In this document: piece by piece, positions 7,251-16,706 of the stretch
Numbering within the stretch: position 1 is the first letter of the stretch
How the letters are laid out: the number at the start of each line of letters is the position of its first letter
NCBI GenBank assembly: GCA_021604865.1
Contig: BQJU01000004.1
Coordinates: 108,763 to 172,762, forward strand
Length of the DNA stretch: 64,000 nt
Direction: 5' to 3'
Source of the DNA: Saprospiraceae bacterium
GTDB taxonomy: Bacteria > Bacteroidota > Bacteroidia > Chitinophagales > Saprospiraceae
Notes under the pieces: model-generated
Databases searched by the model: none
What the model was told of the DNA's origin: nothing
The model's input: only the letters and a program-made list of their open reading frames with translations
Position numbers and translations under genes: made by a program

Positions 7251-10200
7251 ATGGCACGTTATTTACTGTTATTTTTCTCGTTCCTCCTCATGGGTACGGC
7301 GGTGGTCGCACAGACTTCCCTAGCCGGAAAGGTGATCGATGAGGAAACGGGAGAGCCCATTATTTTTGGTAATGTGGCTATTTACAAGGGTGGAAACCTG
7401 ATCACCGGTACGGATACTGATTTCGACGGTAATTACAGTTTCTCCAACATTGACCCCGGTACCTACGACGTAGAAGTAAGCTATGTCGGTTATCAAGCCC
7501 AGAAAGTAACCGAGGTTAAAGTGCTGGCAGGTAAATCTAACAAGCTTGACCTTAAGCTTGGATCTGCCGCAATTGGTTTGGAAGAGGTATTGGTGACAGC
7601 CTACAAAGTACCTTTGATCGAACAGGACAATACGACCTCGGGCAAGGTCATCACCAGTGACGAGATTAGAAATCTCCCGACTCGTAACATCAACGCCCTG
7701 GCAGCAACATCTGCCGGATTGGCTTCTGCCGATGAAGGTGATGACGTTACTGTTCGTGGGTCTCGTTCCGAATCCACCAACTATTACATTGATGGGATTC
7801 GGGTTCAAGGTGACCTGATACCCGAATCGGAAATTGATCAACTCCAGGTAATCACCGGTGGTATAGAAGCCCAATATGGTGATGTTACTGGTGGAATTAT
7901 CTCTATTACGACCAAAGGCCCTTCCAGTAAGTTTTCTGGTGGTATCGAGGCAGAGACCTCTAACTCTCTCGATGCTTTCAACAACAACCTGGTAGGTGTA
8001 AACTTTAGTGGTCCGATTTTGAAAAACAAAAAAACGGGCGTATCCATTCTGGGATTCCGGGTGGCCGGCCGTTATTCTTACAATGAAGATGATGACCCAT
8101 CGGCAGTGCCGGTCTATCAGGTGAAAGATGAAAAATTGGCTGAATTGGAAGCCAACCCGATAATTGACGTCGGAGGTGATCCGTTGGTAGCTGCAGACTT
8201 TCTGAGAAACGAAGATGTAAATGGTCTTAAAGCTCAGCCAAATGAAGACAATACAAGTTATAACGTAACGGCAAAAATTGATGCCCGTTTAAGCGAGGCT
8301 ATTGACATTACGTTGACCGGTGGTTTGGTGAATGAAAAAAATCGCTTTACCCCAAATGAGGATAGCAATACATTAGACAACTGGCGTTTGCTGAACAGCC
8401 ACAATAACCCTTACGAATACGATAAGAGTTACCGTGGTAGCATTCGTTTCCGTCACCGTTTGGGCGGAGGCATGTCTTCGGACGAAGGGGATCAGGCTAA
8501 AAAATCAGCCCTGATTCAAAATGCTTCTTATACCCTGACTGTTGGATACGAAAAAAACAATTATAATCACGACGACTTTAACCACGGCGAAAATTATTTC
8601 GACTATGGTTATATCGGTGCTCTGGAAAGTGAATTTGTACCTGTATTTCAACAGCGGTTTGACTCTATTATTGGATTCACACTACAACACATCGATTACC
8701 AGCAGGTATTGCGTGGTTATACTCCTGGTACTGCTAATCCAGTGTTGGCCAACTATAATAACGCACTTGGACTGAATATTGGAGATACCGGATTAAACTC
8801 CGATATCGATTATTATGTCATCCAAGGCGTAAATGATGGTGCTGATAATGTTATCGTAAGAACGGATTTTCAGACCTTTAATGGTACTGTGCCTACCAAC
8901 CTGGATGATTCCTGGGGATTTCATACCAACGTAGGTTCAATATACAACCGGGTTCGTAAGGAAGATGATGACATCTATACCTTCAACGCTACGGCCAACT
9001 TCGACCTAGTGCCTGGTGGTGGAAATTCTCGTCACAACATTCAGTTAGGTATTGCCTACGAACAACGGTCTAACCGTCGTTATGACGTATTGCCAAGAGG
9101 ATTATGGACGCTTGCCCGTCAAAATGCAAACAGCCATATTCTGGGTATTCCTTTTGATTCTGTAGGTAACCCACTTTCTGATGTCATTGGAACTATCGAT
9201 ATTCCTAATTTTGGAGCGGTGGATTTGTATCAACAACGAATCTCTGAAACTGCTGATGAAACGTTCTACCGTAAGATAAGAGAATCATTAGGTGTGCCAT
9301 TAACTGAATTTATTGACCCTGATGGATTGACACCTGACCAGTTGAGCCTGGATATGTTTTCTGCTAAGGAATTAAATGACCAGGGGCTGTTGGATTATTA
9401 TGGTTACGATTATCTGGGTAATGCTTATGATGGCAATTTTGATGACTTCTTTTCCACAGTGGATGCTAATGGAGTCAGGACCTTCCCTGTAGCACCTAAC
9501 CGGCCGATATATGCGGCTGCTTATATTCAGGATAAGTTTACTTACAAGGATATCATCTTCCGTTTGGGTGTACGTATCGACCGTTACGATGCTAATACCA
9601 AGGTATTGAAAGACAAATATTCGATTTATGAAATCATGGGTGCCAACGAATTCCACGCCAATAATGGCGGGGCTGCACCTGGTAACATTGGTGAAGATTT
9701 TAAAGTTTACCTCAATCAGGATGGTGCCAGTGTACAAGCATACCGTGATGGAGATCAGTGGTACTTCCCTAATGGTACTCCTGCTAACGATGCTTCTGAT
9801 ATCATTCAGGGCGCCTTGGTAAATCCTAAATATAAGGATCCAAGATTAGAGGATAACCCTACCTTTATCAAGAGCAGAGATTTTGATACTGACGTATCCT
9901 TTGAGGATTATGAAGTACAGGTAAATGTGATGCCTCGTTTGGCTTTCTCTTTCCCGATTTCTCAGGAAGCAAACTTCTTTGCTCACTACGATATCCTGGT
10001 ACAACGTCCACCTACCAATACGATTGCTACTGCCCGTGATTATTTCTATTTCGTAGAAGAAAATGATTTGTTGAAGAACAACCCCAACCTGAAGCCGGAA
10101 AAAACCATCGACTACGAGGTAGGGTTCCAGCAGAAGTTGTCTGTTTCTTCCGCGATAAAAATTGCTGCTTATTATAAGGAGATGCGGGATATGATTCAGC

Positions 10201-10955
10201 GTCGGGAGATTTTCCCTGTACCATTGGTTGGTTCTTATACCACTTATGACAACATTGATTTTGGTACAGTAAAAGGTTTTACCTTCCAGTACGACCTGAG
10301 AAGAACGGGCAATATCTCTTTCAATGCCAACTATACGTTACAATTTGCTGACGGTACCGGTTCAGATGCCAACTCTGCTCGCGGATTGACCAGTCGTGGT
10401 CTTATTCGTACGCTTAACCCGCTGAACTTTGACGAGCGTCACCGTCTTGTTGGTACATTAGACTACCGCTATGATGGTGGTGATGCATATACAGGGCCCG
10501 AATTATTTGGTTCCGCTATTTTTGCCAATGCAGGGATAAACTTCCAGGCTATTGCCGTTTCTGGTCGCCCATATACGGCAAATATTACGCCTGACGAATT
10601 GACTGGTGCCCAAATTAGAGGTGCTATCAATGGTGCTCGTAAGCCTTGGAATTACACCTTTAATATGCGGGTTGACAAAACTTTCAAACTAGCAAACAAC
10701 ATGCGCCTGAATGTATACATGCGGATTTCCAACCTGCTTGATCGCAGAAATGAGATCAGAGTATACCCTGTAACAGGTTCACCTGAAGATGATGGATTCC
10801 TTAGTTCTTCCCGTGGATTGGATAAAATCGACAATATCGAGAATTCCAAGCGGGAAGTAGAAGCTTATCTGGCCTCATACCAGTGGCGGATTTTGAATCC
10901 TAACTTCTACAGTTTGCCACGGAGAATTTTTGTCGGTGCCAGCTTTAGTTTCTAA
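7251..10955 (+). CDS. TonB-dependent receptor with carboxypeptidase-regulatory-like domain
   Basis: A 1234-residue outer-membrane transporter. The frame is open from a GTG at 7056, but the ATG at 7251 starts a clean signal peptide (MARYLLLFFSFLLMGTAVVAQ), so that start is used. Residues about 22-105 form a carboxypeptidase-regulatory-like beta-sandwich (GKVIDEETGEPIIFGNV ... YDVEVSYVGY), residues about 120-230 the plug (GKVITSDEIRNLPTRNINAL ... VTVRGSRSESTNYYIDGI), and the rest a beta-barrel with Asp/Asn-rich loops ending in the aromatic FVGASFSF. It lacks the SusC signature and no SusD gene follows. The next two genes encode a large exported protein and a PorV-like protein, suggesting a common envelope function. 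Confidence 0.93.
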   Translation: MARYLLLFFSFLLMGTAVVAQTSLAGKVIDEETGEPIIFGNVAIYKGGNLITGTDTDFDGNYSFSNIDPGTYDVEVSYVGYQAQKVTEVKVLAGKSNKLDLKLGSAAIGLEEVLVTAYKVPLIEQDNTTSGKVITSDEIRNLPTRNINALAATSAGLASADEGDDVTVRGSRSESTNYYIDGIRVQGDLIPESEIDQLQVITGGIEAQYGDVTGGIISITTKGPSSKFSGGIEAETSNSLDAFNNNLVGVNFSGPILKNKKTGVSILGFRVAGRYSYNEDDDPSAVPVYQVKDEKLAELEANPIIDVGGDPLVAADFLRNEDVNGLKAQPNEDNTSYNVTAKIDARLSEAIDITLTGGLVNEKNRFTPNEDSNTLDNWRLLNSHNNPYEYDKSYRGSIRFRHRLGGGMSSDEGDQAKKSALIQNASYTLTVGYEKNNYNHDDFNHGENYFDYGYIGALESEFVPVFQQRFDSIIGFTLQHIDYQQVLRGYTPGTANPVLANYNNALGLNIGDTGLNSDIDYYVIQGVNDGADNVIVRTDFQTFNGTVPTNLDDSWGFHTNVGSIYNRVRKEDDDIYTFNATANFDLVPGGGNSRHNIQLGIAYEQRSNRRYDVLPRGLWTLARQNANSHILGIPFDSVGNPLSDVIGTIDIPNFGAVDLYQQRISETADETFYRKIRESLGVPLTEFIDPDGLTPDQLSLDMFSAKELNDQGLLDYYGYDYLGNAYDGNFDDFFSTVDANGVRTFPVAPNRPIYAAAYIQDKFTYKDIIFRLGVRIDRYDANTKVLKDKYSIYEIMGANEFHANNGGAAPGNIGEDFKVYLNQDGASVQAYRDGDQWYFPNGTPANDASDIIQGALVNPKYKDPRLEDNPTFIKSRDFDTDVSFEDYEVQVNVMPRLAFSFPISQEANFFAHYDILVQRPPTNTIATARDYFYFVEENDLLKNNPNLKPEKTIDYEVGFQQKLSVSSAIKIAAYYKEMRDMIQRREIFPVPLVGSYTTYDNIDFGTVKGFTFQYDLRRTGNISFNANYTLQFADGTGSDANSARGLTSRGLIRTLNPLNFDERHRLVGTLDYRYDGGDAYTGPELFGSAIFANAGINFQAIAVSGRPYTANITPDELTGAQIRGAINGARKPWNYTFNMRVDKTFKLANNMRLNVYMRISNLLDRRNEIRVYPVTGSPEDDGFLSSSRGLDKIDNIENSKREVEAYLASYQWRILNPNFYSLPRRIFVGASFSF

Positions 10956-10964
10956 GCAACACCA

Positions 10965-10996
10965 GCAGTTCGACCACCTCCAAGTGGTCGAACTGC
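10965..10996 (+). terminator. Perfect 13-bp intercistronic hairpin
   Basis: GCAGTTCGACCAC (10965-10977) pairs with GTGGTCGAACTGC (10984-10996) around a 6-nt loop, followed by CTTTTCC. It lies between the receptor and the next gene, where it could end part of the transcripts or protect the upstream mRNA 3' end. Confidence 0.7.
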
Positions 10997-11050
10997 CTTT
11001 TCCTATATTTCTTTTAGTATGATTTTTTCTTACATTAAAATTCTGAAGCT

Positions 11051-14000
11051 ATGTTAAAAATAAAATCCTGGCTTTTGGCGACACTCTGCCTTGGGATGTT
11101 TGTGGTAGCAGAAGCCCACATCAATCCGGAGGTTGAGAACAGGCCTATAAATAATGGTAATACAGACCAGGAGAGCAATACGGTAAGTTATCGAGATAAC
11201 TGTGATAATGCAGTGTCTCAAATGGATCAGGCTATCAATAACGTTCGTGCCCGTTTGACTACTGGTGGTGACGCATGGTGGGATGGCAATGACGGTCGCT
11301 ATGTAGTACCTAAGGTACCCGCAGGAGCTACCGAAGTATCTTCCATTTTTGCTGGTGCCGTTTGGCTCGGTGGATTGGATGATGGAAACGCATTGAAAGT
11401 AGCTGCTCAGACTTATGGTCGCGGAAGCGGTAATTTTGATTTCTGGCCTGGCCCATTGGTGCCGGAAGGTCCTGATCAAGGTACCGTAGAAAAAGAAACT
11501 TGTTCAAAATGGGACATGTTTTTCACGGTTTCCCGTAAGGATATTGATGAGCACATTAGAAGACATCAGGAAGCTGTAGAACAGGGTGTTCCCTATACGG
11601 ATATTCCAAGATCAGTTCGCGGATGGCCTGCAACAGGCAACGAATTTTTCTTTGATGTTCACGAATTTGATTTACCGAATACCTCACAGGGATTGGCTGG
11701 ATTCTTTGATCTGGATGGCGATGATGAATACAACCCGGATCGTGGAGATTTTCCGATTATTGAAATCAGAGGTTGTGATAAGCCACAGTATGGAGATGAA
11801 ATGACCTTCTGGGTGTATAATGATGCCGGTAATACACACGCCGAATCTAACTCGCCTAACAAAATCAGAATGGAAGTTCAGGTTCAGGCTTTTGCCTATT
11901 CTACCAATGACGAGATCAACAATATGACCTTCCAGCGTTATAAGTTGATCAACCGGGCATTGGAGAGTATTGATAGTACCTTTTTTGCCATGTGGGTTGA
12001 CCCTGATTTAGGTTGTTATACAGATGATTATATTGGTTGTGATGTAGAGGCCAGTTTGGCCTATGTTTATAATGAAGATGCTATTGACGGTACTACCGGT
12101 TGTAACTGTGAACAAGGGGTAAATACCTATTGTGATGAAGTGCCTATTCTGGGGGTTGATTATTTCCGCGGCCCATTGGACGAATTTGGCAATGAATTAG
12201 GCATGTCTTCTTTTACCTATTACAACAATGGTTCAGTAGGTTCACCTGCTCCAGGTACTACTGACCCTGCAAATGAAACAGAATATTACAACTATATTTC
12301 TGGTTCCTGGAAAGATGGGTCTCCATTTACTTATGGTGATGACGCTTATCAGGATGGTGCGCCAATTGATTACGCCTTTACAGAGGCACCTGATAATCCT
12401 AATGGCTGGTCGATGTGTACGGCCAACCTGCCTTTCGGTGATCGTCGTACCGTACAGGCTTCCGGACCTTTCCGTCTGGATCCAGGTGCAGTAAACGAAT
12501 TAATTGTTGGGGTGGTTTGGGTAGCTGATCAAGCTTATCCATGTCCTAGTATTAAGAAGCTGAAAGAAGCTGATGATATCGCTCAGGGTTTGTTTGACAA
12601 CTGTTTCGATATCCTTGATGGTCCAGATGCACCAGATGTTGACTTTATCGAGTTGGATCGTGAAATTATTGCTGTTTTTACCAATAACGGAACGTCTAAT
12701 AACATCAATGAGGAATACGAAGAAAACCTGTTACTTGATGTGCCTCCTGGATTGGATAGCACCTACAACTTTGAAGGGTACAAACTGTACCAAATGTCAA
12801 GTGCAGATATCGACCTTTCACCTGAAAACCTGGAAGATCCTACTAAGGTTCGCCAGATTTATCAGGTTGATGTGAAAAACAATGTGTCTAAAATCTTTAA
12901 CTGGGAAACGTTAAGCGAGCCAGGTGATACCCCAACAGAAGAGGAATATTTTGTTCCAGAATTGCAGGTTGATGGGGAGAATAAAGGTATCCGTCATACT
13001 TTCCAGATTAAAGAAGATCAGTTTGCTGATGGTGATCGTCGTTTGATCAATCATAAAAAATACTATTTCATTGCAATTGCATACGGCCATAATGAGTATA
13101 CGGCTTTTGATCCGGTAGCTGTATTGGGTCAACGCAGGGCATATATCATTGGTCGGAATAATATCGGACCTGAAAGTGATGGTAAACCATATACTACCAT
13201 TCCAAGACCTATTGTAGACCGGACCCTTAAATCAGCTTATAGTGACGGGGCCGTAATCACACGTGTAGATGGTTTGGGAACAGGGAACAACTTCCTGGAT
13301 ATTTCTGATGAATCTCGTGTCGCAATTGAGGAAAGTTTCAAGGATGGAGGTGCTTCCTTCTCCGGTGAAATTACTTACCGTCCTGGTCGTGGACCAATAG
13401 AACTTGCTATCTACAATCCGCTAGATGTAGTAGATGGAGAATTCGAACTTAAATTTACAGACAACAACCCGAACGATAATACACTTGGTGTTAATGCAAC
13501 CTGGCAATTGTCCAGCTTGACAGATCCTTCTGCACCAGTTATTGTATCTGAGAATCCAATTTCCAGCTTCAACCAGCAAATTGTTAGCCAATATGGATTT
13601 TCCGTAGCCATCGGTCAAGTGGCCGAGCCCGGCTCAGAACAATTTATCGATCCTACTAATGGTTTGATTGGTTATGAAGAAGAATATGCTGGTGGTGAGG
13701 ATGCTACTCCATGGTTGTTTGGTGTTTCTGATGGGTTTACTCCTAGTGAAGGCCCATTGAGTAATAACATCTTTGACTATCTGGTAACCGATCCGGGTGA
13801 GCGTGATGAAGAATTAGATCCAGAGCAGGCATTCTCTAAGGTAGGCCCTGGCTATTTTACGCCTTATTTCCTGGCCAACTGGACCACAAGTGGCGCAACC
13901 TTGCCATATATTACACCAGCGTGGACCAATGGTTCCAATGGTAACAATATCGTTAGAACTCAGCTGAGAGCTAACGGTGGGCTGGGCACGTTGAATAACG

Positions 14001-15145
14001 TCGATATCGTCATGACCTCCAACAAGGAATTATGGAGTCGTTGTGTTGTCATTGAAACAGCGAATACATTCTATATTAATGGTGGTTTCCCTACAGATCC
14101 AGGTACAACGAACCAGGGAACAAATCATTTTGATGTACGTAAGGCACCTAGTGTTACTAAGGATGATAATGATCAAGACGGTTTGCCTGATATTGATACT
14201 TCCGAACCTAGAACTGGTTTCGGTTGGTTCCCAGGTTATGCCGTTGATGTAGAAACCGGACAACGCCTGAATATCTTCTTCGGTGAGAATACAGTCTATG
14301 ACGGTACATTCTTCCCCGAAACTTACAATTCAGCACCTACTGGTAGAGACATGATGTTCAATCCTTCCTCTCAGATGGAATTGAATCTGGTTGGTTTAAC
14401 TGATTTATATCAGTTTTATGCCGGTGGTCAACACTTTGTGTATGTAACAGGAACACCTTATGATGGATGTGAAGCACTTTCTGAACGCCTGGTTGCATCG
14501 CCGCAAGCACTGTTGAAAGTCAAAGCGGTCAAGGAAATTACCTGGGCAGGTTTGGTTATGCCGTTGAGAGAAACGCCATTCAAATCTTATGCCGATGGTT
14601 TGATCCCCAATGATGTACGGGTTAAACTACGTGTGAATAATCCATATCAGGTAGAGGTGGACAATGATGAAACACAAGGATTTGATGATCGTACAGGTAC
14701 GGGTGTTAATGCTTACCATCCAGCTTATCGCTTTAAGTTAGAAGGTAAACAAGCCGAGGCTCTGAATGAAGAAACCTTGGAAACAGCGCTGGACTTGATA
14801 AACATGGTACCTAATCCATATTACGGATTCTCTGACTACGAACAATCACAGTTTGAAACTACCGTAAAGATTACCAATTTGCCCGCAAAGTGTGTGGTCA
14901 ATATTTATTCTCTTGATGGTAAGTTTATTCGCCGATATAACCGCGATGAGCTTGGCTCTAATGCGAAAGGTTCTGGTATAAGCCGCAATCAGATATTGCC
15001 AGATCTGGAATGGGACTTGAAAAATAGCAAGGGTATTCCAATCGCTAGTGGAGTGTATCTGATCCACGTTTCAGCTGAAGGACTTGGTGAACGCACCTTG
15101 AAATGGTTTGGTGTAAACCGTCAGTTTGACGCATCTGGATTATAA
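11051..15145 (+). CDS. Large secreted protein with FlgD/T9SS-like C-terminal domain
   Basis: A 1364-residue exported protein with signal peptide MLKIKSWLLATLCLGMFVVAEA. The body contains many Asp/Asn/Gly-rich beta-type segments (for example DLDGDDEYNPDRGDFP, a calcium-loop-like stretch near residues 220-235) and a conserved opening segment (VSSIFAGAVWLGGLDDG) that I associate with uncharacterised Bacteroidota proteins. The last 90 residues (VKITNLPAKCVVNIYSLDGKFIRRY ... GIPIASGVYLIHV) resemble FlgD-like/T9SS type A sorting folds, but continue past the usual end to GVNRQFDASGL. T9SS export is therefore likely rather than certain. The gene sits 95 bp after the receptor gene and 79 bp before the PorV-like gene. 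Confidence 0.8.
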   Translation: MLKIKSWLLATLCLGMFVVAEAHINPEVENRPINNGNTDQESNTVSYRDNCDNAVSQMDQAINNVRARLTTGGDAWWDGNDGRYVVPKVPAGATEVSSIFAGAVWLGGLDDGNALKVAAQTYGRGSGNFDFWPGPLVPEGPDQGTVEKETCSKWDMFFTVSRKDIDEHIRRHQEAVEQGVPYTDIPRSVRGWPATGNEFFFDVHEFDLPNTSQGLAGFFDLDGDDEYNPDRGDFPIIEIRGCDKPQYGDEMTFWVYNDAGNTHAESNSPNKIRMEVQVQAFAYSTNDEINNMTFQRYKLINRALESIDSTFFAMWVDPDLGCYTDDYIGCDVEASLAYVYNEDAIDGTTGCNCEQGVNTYCDEVPILGVDYFRGPLDEFGNELGMSSFTYYNNGSVGSPAPGTTDPANETEYYNYISGSWKDGSPFTYGDDAYQDGAPIDYAFTEAPDNPNGWSMCTANLPFGDRRTVQASGPFRLDPGAVNELIVGVVWVADQAYPCPSIKKLKEADDIAQGLFDNCFDILDGPDAPDVDFIELDREIIAVFTNNGTSNNINEEYEENLLLDVPPGLDSTYNFEGYKLYQMSSADIDLSPENLEDPTKVRQIYQVDVKNNVSKIFNWETLSEPGDTPTEEEYFVPELQVDGENKGIRHTFQIKEDQFADGDRRLINHKKYYFIAIAYGHNEYTAFDPVAVLGQRRAYIIGRNNIGPESDGKPYTTIPRPIVDRTLKSAYSDGAVITRVDGLGTGNNFLDISDESRVAIEESFKDGGASFSGEITYRPGRGPIELAIYNPLDVVDGEFELKFTDNNPNDNTLGVNATWQLSSLTDPSAPVIVSENPISSFNQQIVSQYGFSVAIGQVAEPGSEQFIDPTNGLIGYEEEYAGGEDATPWLFGVSDGFTPSEGPLSNNIFDYLVTDPGERDEELDPEQAFSKVGPGYFTPYFLANWTTSGATLPYITPAWTNGSNGNNIVRTQLRANGGLGTLNNVDIVMTSNKELWSRCVVIETANTFYINGGFPTDPGTTNQGTNHFDVRKAPSVTKDDNDQDGLPDIDTSEPRTGFGWFPGYAVDVETGQRLNIFFGENTVYDGTFFPETYNSAPTGRDMMFNPSSQMELNLVGLTDLYQFYAGGQHFVYVTGTPYDGCEALSERLVASPQALLKVKAVKEITWAGLVMPLRETPFKSYADGLIPNDVRVKLRVNNPYQVEVDNDETQGFDDRTGTGVNAYHPAYRFKLEGKQAEALNEETLETALDLINMVPNPYYGFSDYEQSQFETTVKITNLPAKCVVNIYSLDGKFIRRYNRDELGSNAKGSGISRNQILPDLEWDLKNSKGIPIASGVYLIHVSAEGLGERTLKWFGVNRQFDASGL

Positions 15146-15152
15146 AAATTGT

Positions 15153-15188
15153 TTGACTTCCGGTGCCCTGGTCGGTACCGGAAGTCAA
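15153..15188 (+). terminator. 15-bp intercistronic hairpin
   Basis: TTGACTTCCGGTGCC (15153-15167) pairs with GGTACCGGAAGTCAA (15174-15188), one G-U pair, 6-nt loop, followed by TTTATCATTTTAA. It is the second strong hairpin inside this three-gene array. Confidence 0.7.
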
Positions 15189-15224
15189 TTTATCATTTTA
15201 ATAAGTTGAAGAAAAAAAATAATT

Positions 15225-16274
15225 ATGAATAAGATTCTCTACGGTTTATGTTCTCTGCTATTGGTGGGGGTCTTTGCCACTGAGCTGCGGGCTGGTAACC
15301 CTGATCGTCAGGGAGAAGCCGGAGCTTATGAGCTGCTGATGATTCCCTATGCAAAGATGGCTGGTTTACATGCCATGACTACCGCTAATGTGAGTGGTGT
15401 TGAGGCTATTCGTCTTAATGTTGCCGGATTGGGAAGAATCAATAAAACAGAAGTAAGTGTTAGCACCGGACGCTACCTGGAAGGAACAGGTATCAACATG
15501 AATGCTTTTGGTCTTGCTCAGAAAGTCGGTTCAAACGGAACCTTTGGGTTTAGTTTGATGGCATTGGACTTTGGCGATATTGCTGTTACCACAAGTGATC
15601 AACCAGAAGGTACAGGAGCTACTTTCTCTCCCAACTTTTTTAACCTGGGTTTATCCTATGCACATACTTTTGAAAACAAAGTATCGGTGGGCATAACGCT
15701 TAGAGGTGTGTCGGAATCTACTTCTGATATTTCTGCTTTTGCCCTTGCCGTTGATGCTGGAGTACAGTATGTTACTGGTGAAAAGGACGAGTTTAAATTT
15801 GGAATATCTTTACGTAATGTAGGTTCACGCATGAGGTTTGGAGGTGAAGGATTAGGTGCTTTGCGCCCGGCTCCAAGTGATCAGTATGAATTGACCTACG
15901 AAACCCGTGCTGCAGATTTTGAATTGCCATCAATGCTGAATATCGGTATGTCTTACGACTTTTTGATCGGCGACATGCACCGCGTTACTGCGATAGCTAA
16001 CTTTACAGCCAATTCTTTCTCTCAGGATCAAGTGGGTGGTGGTTTGGAATATTCCCTTAACGAATTGTTTCAATTGCGCGCCGGCTACAAATATGAATTT
16101 GGTTCTGAAGAAGAGCTGGAAGCACCAATTTACACCGGATTGAGCGCAGGAGCCAGCATTTCTCTGCCACTGAGCAAAGAAAATAAGGATGCCAGATTTT
16201 CAATCGATTATGCTTACCGGACTACTAAAGTATGGAGCGGTACACACAATATCGGTATCCGGTTTAATATTTAA
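15225..16274 (+). CDS. PorV/PorQ family outer-membrane protein
   Basis: A 349-residue protein with signal peptide MNKILYGLCSLLLVGVFATELRAG. The start of the mature part (GAYELLMIPYAKMAGLHAMTTANVSGVEAIRLNVAGLG) matches the PorV/PorQ (UPF0164) pattern in which an N-terminal Ala/Asn-Pro-Ala-Gly-like segment precedes a FadL-like 14-stranded barrel; the rest alternates as transmembrane strands and ends in NIGIRFNI. PorV shuttles T9SS cargo to the attachment complex, while paralogues without that role occur beside large surface proteins. Being last in the array, it is probably the barrel partner of the preceding secreted protein. Confidence 0.85.
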   Translation: MNKILYGLCSLLLVGVFATELRAGNPDRQGEAGAYELLMIPYAKMAGLHAMTTANVSGVEAIRLNVAGLGRINKTEVSVSTGRYLEGTGINMNAFGLAQKVGSNGTFGFSLMALDFGDIAVTTSDQPEGTGATFSPNFFNLGLSYAHTFENKVSVGITLRGVSESTSDISAFALAVDAGVQYVTGEKDEFKFGISLRNVGSRMRFGGEGLGALRPAPSDQYELTYETRAADFELPSMLNIGMSYDFLIGDMHRVTAIANFTANSFSQDQVGGGLEYSLNELFQLRAGYKYEFGSEEELEAPIYTGLSAGASISLPLSKENKDARFSIDYAYRTTKVWSGTHNIGIRFNI

Positions 16275-16374
16275 CCTCCATTTTTGACCTTTAACAAAAC
16301 AAAGATTTTGACGAAAAACCACAAGTAAAAGGTTAAATTATACGAACCATTCCGGTTAAATTCATTGGCAACTC

Positions 16375-16405
16375 TTGAATTTATCATTAGGAATGCCTAA
16401 TTTTG
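16375..16405 (+). promoter_or_regulatory. Promoter of the greA leader
   Basis: TTG at 16375-16377, a 20-nt spacer and TAATTTTG at 16398-16405, matching the Bacteroidota consensus. Start is expected near 16411, about 295 nt ahead of greA. Confidence 0.7.
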
Positions 16406-16418
16406 GAGTTCAATAAAG

Positions 16419-16467
16419 CAAGAACGTTTTCACTTTGTATAGGTGGAAGCGTTCTTGTTTTATATTT
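16419..16467 (+). terminator. Early hairpin with T-rich tail in the greA leader
   Basis: CAAGAACGTTTTCAC (16419-16433) pairs with GTGGAAGCGTTCTTG (16443-16457), two G-U pairs, 9-nt loop, followed by TTTTATATTT. It would end a transcript of only about 55 nt, or act as an attenuator for greA. Its right arm and tail resemble a motif at 26271-26296. Confidence 0.55.
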
Positions 16468-16474
16468 AAGAGGT

Positions 16475-16602
16475 ACAACGGAGCCTTAATTAAATAATGT
16501 AAATAACTGAGAAGGAAAGCGGGAATATAAAATGCTCAAATTTGGCTTTCTAATCGGAAATTGTGATCGCTTCCCTGTATTAATGCTGTTCCGTTGTTTT
16601 TC
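16475..16602 (+). ncRNA. Possible structured RNA or leader domain upstream of greA
   Basis: A long-range closing stem pairs ACAACGGA (16475-16482) with TCCGTTGT (16590-16597) and continues through GC/GC and TTAAT/ATTAA. Then comes a large asymmetric internal bubble, an upper stem GGAAAGCG/CGCTTCCC (about 16513-16520 and 16568-16575) and a loop region. The 3' side runs into TTTTT. A rod with a central bubble and U-tail is the general shape of 6S RNA, but a sequence match to a known family could not be tested. The alternative is a regulatory leader of greA. Confidence 0.4.
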
Positions 16603-16706
16603 CAGTCTTTTTATTGGTGATTGGTTTTGCTCCCCTTCAGGGACCTTGCTACTTGCTGGAAAACCAGGGAATGTTGGCGATCATTAATATGTAAAATTAT
16701 TAGATT

